Shown here: positions 62,901 through 64,000 of the stretch, piece after piece
How the letters are laid out: the number at the start of each line of letters is the position of its first letter
Numbering within the stretch: the stretch's first letter is position 1
Source of the DNA: Oasisia sp. SBJ-2009
Taxonomy: Eukaryota > Annelida > Polychaeta > Sabellida > Siboglinidae
NCBI GenBank assembly: GCA_964017155.1
Contig: OZ024865.1
Location: 22,550,611 to 22,614,610 of the forward strand
Direction: 5' to 3'
DNA length: 64,000 nt
The notes under the pieces: generated by a model
What the model was told of the DNA's origin: nothing
The model's database searches: none
The model's input: the letters and a program-made list of their open reading frames with translations, nothing else
Position numbers and translations under genes: made by a program

Positions 62901-63933
62901 TAAAAACAATTGCCACGCCAACAGCAATGCCTTCAAGACAGCGGCTCCCTCACCTGGCAAGTAATTAATATCGGGAGGAAAGGTTCGCAGCAGATCAAGA
63001 ATATAGTGTCTTCCGTCATTGCCAATGATGCCCTGACAAATGAAATAGTTGTATCAATGGAAGGCTTTAATCCCTTCATTTGGTCACACCGGTATGGTGG
63101 ATGAACTGCCATTATGTACCAACAACCAACATGGTCACATGACTCTGGCAGCTCACAGTCCCACTGCCATTTGACAGTGGGACAGAGAGGGCTGAGGAAG
63201 ATACACAGAGTAAACTGTTACAAAAGTGAAAGGTAGCTAGTTGTAACTAACTATAAGGTGGAGACAAGTTATAATATTCTTCTCTCAGATACTGGACGGG
63301 GCCCTTTGCAGGGCGTTTAAAGTCCAACGAGAATTTGTGAGTCCACTACTGGTTACACTTTTATCCCCTGTGTGGGATCTTTTACTTTCCCTGACCAAGA
63401 CACCAGATAGAAGGGACCACCGGCTTTAGGTGTCTCTTCCAAAAGACACAGGCAAATGTGGGATGAACGAAATTGAACGAAAAGTTTCGAAACGGTGGTA
63501 GGTGGGATTGAACCACCGTCCCCTTGACTGACAGTCCGGCGCTCTACCACATGACCACCGCTCCCCATGAGTAATTCAATGACTATGCATCAATGATTGA
63601 TTTGTAAACCGTAACCAAGTTTCTATCTTTCAAGGAATGGTGATTCTGTCGTTGAATGTGTTGCTGTTAATCCATACATGAAAACAGAGATTTTGTAGAA
63701 AATTTTAAACAAAAGGAACATGGTTTCTGGCTAATTATAACCTTGTCAAAGTAAACATTTTCCTGCATATATATGTTTTGAGGTTTTCTAATTAGCTCAG
63801 TTCTAAAACTGTGGCATAAACCAAACTAAGATGCAGGAAGTGTTTAGTAAAAAAAACAATATTGAGGGTATGTCTTACCTTACACTCAACGGAGGAATAC
63901 AGTTCTATCTCTTCCCCCTTTTCATTCACAACT
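31703..63933 (-). CDS. CLUH: CLUH / clueless (clustered mitochondria protein homolog), C-terminal 807 residues, 21 exons
   Basis: Seen: 21 minus-strand exons, 63879-63933, 62954-63032, 62472-62577, 60969-61065, 60003-60192, 59334-59461, 58874-58951, 57057-57127, 51559-51631, 48981-49142, 47275-47335, 45612-45702, 44228-44414, 43459-43650, 40067-40147, 38309-38434, 35421-35506, 34788-34914, 33272-33406, 32614-32687 and 31703-31928. Each has GT-AG borders, every junction phase matches, and the joined frame (2425 nt) is open to a TGA. Known family: CLUH is a cytosolic RNA-binding protein needed for translation and stability of mRNAs for nuclear-encoded mitochondrial proteins and for mitochondrial distribution. 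Landmarks in window numbering: end of CLU domain 1-110 ([15 protein letters not shown] at 19), acidic linker 113-175, central helical region about 176-400 ([10 protein letters not shown] at 269), TPR repeats about 460-690 ([23 protein letters not shown]). Human CLUH is about 1300 residues, so the first third or more lies beyond 64000. Homology is from memory. Confidence 0.95.
32614..32687 (-). CDS. CLUH: CLUH exon 20, LNLINGI
   Basis: Encodes [20 protein letters not shown] and then FVHI. It matches the PS...VL..LN.INGI.F segment near the CLUH C terminus. Acceptor GTTACAG, donor GTATGT; it ends two bases into a Ser codon. Confidence 0.94.
33272..33406 (-). CDS. CLUH: CLUH exon 19, end of TPR region
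   Basis: Encodes [20 protein letters not shown], then [19 protein letters not shown] and NMPPLQ. The family motif is LG..HE(K/R)T.ES.E.LK.LTQQAV..Q..MN. Acceptor TTGACAG, donor GTGAGT, phase 0. Confidence 0.95.
33436..33973. repeat. intronic 26-bp minisatellite
   Basis: About 20 copies of cctcacaacacaccatcaat plus aactgg, with aacagg, aacatg and aactag variants grouped in runs. It lies in the intron 5' of exon 19 (transcript sense) and contains no exon sequence. Confidence 0.97.
33982..34538. mobile_element. hAT-like non-autonomous element, 8-bp TSD
   Basis: Flanked by perfect 8-bp direct repeats attgtcac (33974-33981 and 34539-34546). The termini are imperfect inverted copies, tagtggtttcata on the left and tatcgaaccagcacacta on the right. 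The interior is full of tcgatacc/ggtatcga motifs. Confidence 0.8.
34788..34914 (-). CDS. CLUH: CLUH exon 18, TPR
   Basis: Encodes [20 protein letters not shown], then [19 protein letters not shown] and YKQ. This is the LKVA.S.HL.AR.Y..K.(E/D)FR(S/T)ALQ.EKE.YTIYK block. Acceptor CTCGCAG, donor GTGGTC, a weaker donor than the others. Confidence 0.95.
35421..35506 (-). CDS. CLUH: CLUH exon 17, TPR
   Basis: Encodes [20 protein letters not shown] and then QKSLELNT, matching NNIGLVLH...EYDLSLRFLE of the TPR domain. Acceptor TGTGCAG, donor GTGAGT; it ends two bases into a Lys codon. Confidence 0.95.
35623..36452. mobile_element. 830-bp TIR element in CLUH intron
   Basis: Perfect 21-bp terminal inverted repeats: cctaaaggcagcttatgtcg at the left and cgacataagctgcctttagg at the right. 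Further inverted tatgtagacc/ggtctacata motifs lie inside. No coding capacity seen. Confidence 0.9.
36489..36535. repeat. (CACG)n short microsatellite
   Basis: Runs of acgc between gtgtgt and cacaca ends, directly after the TIR element. Confidence 0.95.
36941..37995. repeat. intronic 30-bp minisatellite with 90-bp higher-order unit
   Basis: About 35 copies of aaaacataagtacacgtgtc plus a 10-bp variable part (tgaagctatc, cgaagctatc, caaacctatc, tgaccctatc). From about 37171 the order of variants repeats as a three-unit block of 90 bp. The right end loses the 30-bp register. Open frames over 290 codons on both strands follow from the stop-free 30-bp period. Confidence 0.97.
38309..38434 (-). CDS. 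CLUH: CLUH exon 16, TPR
   Basis: Encodes [20 protein letters not shown] and then [22 protein letters not shown]. (M/A)HLALYCxA..Q.STxL.L.YRARYL is conserved. Acceptor CTCTAG, donor GTGAGT. The first 22-25 nt of the exon and its 3' splice site seeded the 71-bp array in the adjoining intron. Confidence 0.95.
38435..39640. repeat. intronic 71-bp minisatellite that copies the exon 16 acceptor border
   Basis: About 17 copies of a 71-bp unit. Within each unit gacaatattgggcaagatga corresponds to the exon end gacaatacagggcaagatga, and the following t-rich tract (cctgac, aaaactcc on the minus strand) supplies a pyrimidine tract. Interior units have gaatgtagag where the exon has gagcctagag, so the acceptor AG becomes AC. 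The two distal units (about 39470 and 39550) keep gagcctagag. Confidence 0.93.
39641..40066. other. CLUH intron, unique part
   Basis: No repeat or RNA recognised. Confidence 0.4.
40067..40147 (-). CDS. CLUH: CLUH exon 15, TPR
   Basis: Encodes [20 protein letters not shown] and then PNTITEY. QQ(K/R)[16 protein letters not shown] is family-specific. Acceptor TTGGCAG, donor GTAAGT, phase 0 at both ends. Confidence 0.95.
40148..43458. other. CLUH intron (3.3 kb), dispersed-repeat remnants
   Basis: Contains an inverted pair (gactcattttgttaagaa at 40338 against attctaacaaaatgagtc ending 40822) and a further diverged copy near 41566. A local repeat tttatccggaatacgatt occurs at 42303 and 42339. No exon motif of CLUH is missing that would require an exon here. 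Confidence 0.55.
43459..43650 (-). CDS. CLUH: CLUH exon 14, first TPR unit
   Basis: Encodes [39 protein letters not shown] and [42 protein letters not shown] is the hallmark TPR block of CLU proteins. Acceptor TTTTAG, donor GTGAGA, phase 0 at both ends. Confidence 0.96.
43717..43756. repeat. (CAAA)n microsatellite
   Basis: About ten caaa units in the intron between exons 13 and 14. Confidence 0.95.
44228..44414 (-). CDS. CLUH: CLUH exon 13, [12 protein letters not shown]
   Basis: Encodes [39 protein letters not shown] and [19 protein letters not shown]. The YG(L/I)QK, GIQ(V/I)xLxEY and FTEEDxxNxFPxVK motifs are conserved in CLUH. Acceptor GTTGCAG, donor GTATCC. Confidence 0.95.
44415..45040. 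repeat. intronic 31/34-bp minisatellite touching the exon 13 acceptor
   Basis: About 18 units of cagctgactcgtgacagtag plus caagagacaggtgt; some units lack aca and measure 31 bp. The true border ttgactcg|ctgcaacagacagatgtcag aligns with the unit ctgactcg|tgacagtagcaag...caggtgtcag. Each unit thus has about 7 nt of exon plus its intron flank, but no AG at the aligned position. Confidence 0.88.
45095..45611. repeat. intronic 36-bp minisatellite that copies the exon 12 donor border
   Basis: About 14 units. On the minus strand each is gtatctgaatactatggcta plus cactctaagtgggtag, that is the last 32 nt of exon 12 followed by GTAG. Nearly every unit keeps the gg|GTAGGTAT donor context; the one or two farthest units have ctagcc and lose it. 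Some units carry a small insertion (cttaag) or a gatagc variant. Confidence 0.95.
45612..45702 (-). CDS. CLUH: CLUH exon 12, LW..I..E
   Basis: Encodes [16 protein letters not shown] and then [13 protein letters not shown]. It matches the family segment LW..I..EA..(Y/F)(Y/F).(Y/F).L. Acceptor TTGCCAG. The donor GTAGGT is fixed by phase: it leaves GG, completed by C to a Gly codon. The last 32 nt plus GTAG form the unit of the 36-bp array downstream in the intron. Confidence 0.9.
45858..46631. repeat. intronic 43-bp minisatellite
   Basis: About 18 copies of ggtgagaactggcaatagcc plus tgtgagacactacctggaagtct, with gtgggaca and gtgagaca variants. On the minus strand each unit offers a donor-like ccag|gtagtg and an acceptor-like ttgccag, but I see no matching exon sequence. 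Confidence 0.97.
46632..47274. other. CLUH intron, unique part
   Basis: Only a short local repeat (gatgcaatc / cagatgcaatctgatgcc at 47129-47180). Nothing else recognised. Confidence 0.45.
47275..47335 (-). CDS. CLUH: CLUH exon 11, basic segment
   Basis: Encodes [20 protein letters not shown], an Arg/Lys-rich stretch. It matches the position of the basic KKRNKRRKN-type segment in vertebrate CLUH. Acceptor GTTGCAG, donor GTAGGT; it ends one base into an Asp codon completed in the next exon. Confidence 0.88.
47336..48980. other. CLUH intron with (CA)n and (TA)n tracts
   Basis: Contains a short CA run at 47593-47611 and a TA tract at 47838-47885. The rest is unrecognised. Confidence 0.5.
48981..49142 (-). 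CDS. CLUH: CLUH exon 10 in window, KHLFKTY...SHFLNC
   Basis: Encodes [19 protein letters not shown], then [19 protein letters not shown] and [18 protein letters not shown](I/L)FKTYxQGVE and SAAxSHFLNC are family motifs. Acceptor TCCACAG, donor GTTAGT. Its first 34 nt or so and its 3' splice site are copied about 20 times in the adjoining intron (49143-50375). Confidence 0.94.
49143..50375. repeat. intronic 60-bp minisatellite that copies the exon 10 acceptor border
   Basis: About 20 units of 60 bp. On the minus strand each contains ctgt(c/g)cacag|acgatctg followed by tgtgtcatagctgatgtgtc, matching the true border ctgtccacag|acgatctg and exon start tgtgtctgaactgatgtgtc. The acceptor CAG is kept in all units. 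Interior units carry tcatag; the distal unit (near 50342) and an orphan at 51109-51165 carry the exon-like tctgag. Confidence 0.95.
50376..51105. mobile_element. 730-bp TIR element inserted in the 60-bp array
   Basis: Ends caggggtagaact (50376) and agttctacccctg (to 51105) are inverted. They separate the last array unit from an orphan unit at 51109. CAGGGG termini are typical of hAT-like elements, but I find no exact 8-bp target duplication. It contains a run of 33 C at 50941-50973. Confidence 0.75.
51106..51558. other. CLUH intron: orphan 60-bp unit and unique sequence
   Basis: The orphan minisatellite unit (51109-51165) is followed by a small palindrome (gcgagcgataaatcgctc) near 51192. Nothing else recognised. 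Confidence 0.6.
51559..51631 (-). CDS. CLUH: CLUH exon, [10 protein letters not shown]
   Basis: Encodes [15 protein letters not shown] and then [12 protein letters not shown](V/M)RYLGKV is one of the most conserved CLU motifs. Acceptor CTTGCAG, donor GTGAGT. It sits as a 73-bp island between a 5.4-kb and a 2.4-kb repeat-rich intron. Confidence 0.94.
51790..52912. repeat. intronic 23-bp minisatellite
   Basis: About 49 copies of cacccagaaagtgattcctc plus atg. Variants cacacag and gaaaatg recur in patterned order. Lies in the 5.4-kb intron between exons 8 and 9. Confidence 0.98.
52966..56458. repeat. intronic G-rich 30-bp minisatellite, about 116 copies
   Basis: Unit aacaaagagattgggggagc plus agggaggggg, nearly identical throughout. 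A g-to-a variant (gagagcag) recurs at spacings of 180, 120 and 120 bp. Three G-runs per unit give strong G-quadruplex potential on the plus strand, the template of CLUH transcription. The unit has no stop in at least five frames, which creates giant open frames. Confidence 0.98.
56459..56741. other. purine-rich (ag/gag) intron segment
   Basis: Degenerate gagaga/gggaga-rich sequence between two minisatellites. Probably old repeat material. Confidence 0.6.
56742..57040. repeat. intronic 40-bp minisatellite
   Basis: About seven copies of gatgactggacgatatacaa plus agtgacagagaatgagacat. It ends within about 20 bp of the exon 8 donor but contains no exon sequence. Confidence 0.97.
57057..57127 (-). 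CDS. CLUH: CLUH exon, central region ([12 protein letters not shown])
   Basis: Encodes [17 protein letters not shown] and then IQALHH. The P-x-D-G-x-T-L-x-x-A-L-H pattern is characteristic of the CLU/eIF3-p135-like region. Acceptor TATTCTAG, donor GTATGT; it ends two bases into an Asn codon. The following intron (51632-57056) is mostly tandem repeat. Confidence 0.93.
57128..58873. other. CLUH intron, dispersed-repeat remnants
   Basis: At 57365-57425 it matches 40290-40350 (agtctttgc.gctaaa.ttggg). A GC-richer stretch at 57750-57960 looks like a SINE but I cannot assign it. Three copies of ggtcacaaatctcttctcaa lie at 58562-58640. Confidence 0.5.
58874..58951 (-). CDS. CLUH: CLUH exon, central region
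   Basis: Encodes [18 protein letters not shown] and then VMQQIPSF, a helix followed by the conserved QIP motif. Acceptor TTCGCAG, donor GTGAGT, both in phase 0. Confidence 0.92.
59334..59461 (-). CDS. CLUH: CLUH exon, start of central helical region
   Basis: Encodes [20 protein letters not shown] and then [22 protein letters not shown]. The F-N-P-D-L-F segment matches the conserved FNPD(I/L)F of animal CLU proteins. Acceptor TTTGTAG, donor GTAATA; it joins the linker exon through a split Phe codon. Confidence 0.92.
59510..59735. repeat. intronic repeat of about 64 bp, three to four copies
   Basis: The phrase gaaaccttcagttatattga plus cttgtacaacacatacttca plus ttgtgcaccaggtagaat recurs. Confidence 0.9.
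60003..60192 (-). CDS. CLUH: CLUH exon, acidic/lysine low-complexity linker
   Basis: Encodes about 63 residues dominated by Glu, Asp and Lys (starts [15 protein letters not shown], ends [11 protein letters not shown]). It fills the poorly conserved, charged linker position between the CLU domain and the central region. The acceptor follows a weak tract (TTACAAAG), so the true 3' splice site is slightly less certain; the donor is GTGAGT. Confidence 0.82.
60193..60968. other. CLUH intron, nothing recognised
   Basis: AT-rich; no repeat, RNA or exon signature. Confidence 0.45.
60969..61065 (-). CDS. CLUH: CLUH exon, post-CLU helix
   Basis: Encodes [19 protein letters not shown] and then [13 protein letters not shown], an amphipathic Gln-rich helix. 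It continues the VEHRY-like motif of the family across the previous junction (split Glu codon). Acceptor TTTTCAG, donor GTAAAC. Confidence 0.88.
61066..62471. other. CLUH intron with unassigned open stretches
   Basis: Plus-strand open frames at 61721-62035 and 62130-62417 (104 and 95 codons) have ordinary composition but I recognise no family. They may be transposon debris inserted antisense to CLUH. Confidence 0.4.
62472..62577 (-). CDS. CLUH: CLUH exon, end of CLU domain
   Basis: Encodes [17 protein letters not shown] and then [17 protein letters not shown]. The [10 protein letters not shown] motif matches the CLU-family L-R-x-E-L-V-D-A-F-V segment. Acceptor TAG, donor GTAAGT; it starts and ends inside split codons (Asp and Glu) that match its neighbours. 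Confidence 0.93.
62954..63032 (-). CDS. CLUH: CLUH exon, conserved [10 protein letters not shown] block
   Basis: Encodes [15 protein letters not shown] followed by [11 protein letters not shown], the best conserved stretch of the CLU domain. It begins in phase 0 after a CAG acceptor and ends one base into an Asp codon at a GTGAGG donor. This is the strongest single family signature in the window. Confidence 0.95.
63290..63571 (-). repeat. tRNA-derived SINE in CLUH intron
   Basis: On the minus strand the head (about 63496-63567) has an A-box-like ggtcatgtggtagagcgcc and a B box ggttcaatccc. A body follows with ggtgtcttggtcagggaaag and tgggatctttta-like phrases. Same orientation as CLUH. Confidence 0.8.
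63879..63933 (-). CDS. CLUH: CLUH exon (first in window), CLU domain
   Basis: Encodes [18 protein letters not shown], the strand just before the conserved [10 protein letters not shown] block. The acceptor is TTGTAG before the exon and the donor GTAAGA after it. The exon starts with the third base of a codon, so at least one more coding exon lies upstream beyond 64000. Confidence 0.9.
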
Positions 63934-64000
63934 CTACAACATCGGAAGACTACATCAACAGATATACACAAACCCTCCAAGAAAATAAACAATTTCCCTA

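Noticed and set aside
63496..63567. Functional tRNA gene on the minus strand
   Set aside because: Looks tRNA-like, but the cloverleaf is imperfect and the sequence runs into a typical SINE body with family-like phrases.

Overview
This is animal nuclear DNA. It holds one multi-exon, single-copy gene on the minus strand (right half), flanked on the left by about 31.7 kb with no host gene that I can support. The dense microsatellites, long intronic minisatellites, tRNA-derived SINE heads, decayed LINE fragments and many small terminal-inverted-repeat elements suggest a marine invertebrate. Amphioxus (Branchiostoma) is my leading guess, because I recall boundary-spanning intronic minisatellites being described there. 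The sequence alone does not prove this.

Right half (31703-64000, minus strand): 21 consecutive exons of CLUH/clueless, the cytosolic protein that binds mRNAs for nuclear-encoded mitochondrial proteins. All 21 exons have GT-AG borders and compatible phases, and they join into an uninterrupted 807-residue C-terminal part. It covers the end of the CLU domain, an acidic linker, the central helical region and the TPR array, and ends at a stop at 31703-31705. The N-terminal part lies beyond 64000.

The introns are the striking part. At least eleven hold minisatellites with different units (23, 26, 30, 30, 31/34, 36, 40, 43, 60, about 64 and 71 bp), together about 11 kb. In four of them the repeat unit is a copy of the adjacent exon-intron border. 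Exon 10 (60-bp unit), exon 13 (31/34-bp) and exon 16 (71-bp) have their 3' splice site multiplied, and exon 12 (36-bp) has its 5' splice site multiplied. The copies look neutralised in different ways: loss of the acceptor AG (exons 13 and 16), or an immediate in-frame stop if a copy is used (exons 10 and 12). In two arrays the units farthest from the exon keep the exon-like sequence while the interior is homogenised to another variant.

Left half (1-31702): a 27-bp minisatellite (1-738), (TA)n and (ACCG)n blocks, a CR1/L2-like reverse-transcriptase fragment (3308-3800), AT-rich nested palindromes (7816-8086), SINEs, degenerate tandem repeats (10086-11930), an internally deleted endonuclease/RT LINE (about 13349-16033), several CA/CATG microsatellites, a MITE built of CTATAG motifs (20537-20848), a tandem duplication of about 0.7 kb (21672-23040), a TIR element nested in a SINE (23429-24677), two LINE 3' ends head to head (24840-25580), and paired repeat copies that act as empty and filled sites for a MITE (27351-27794).
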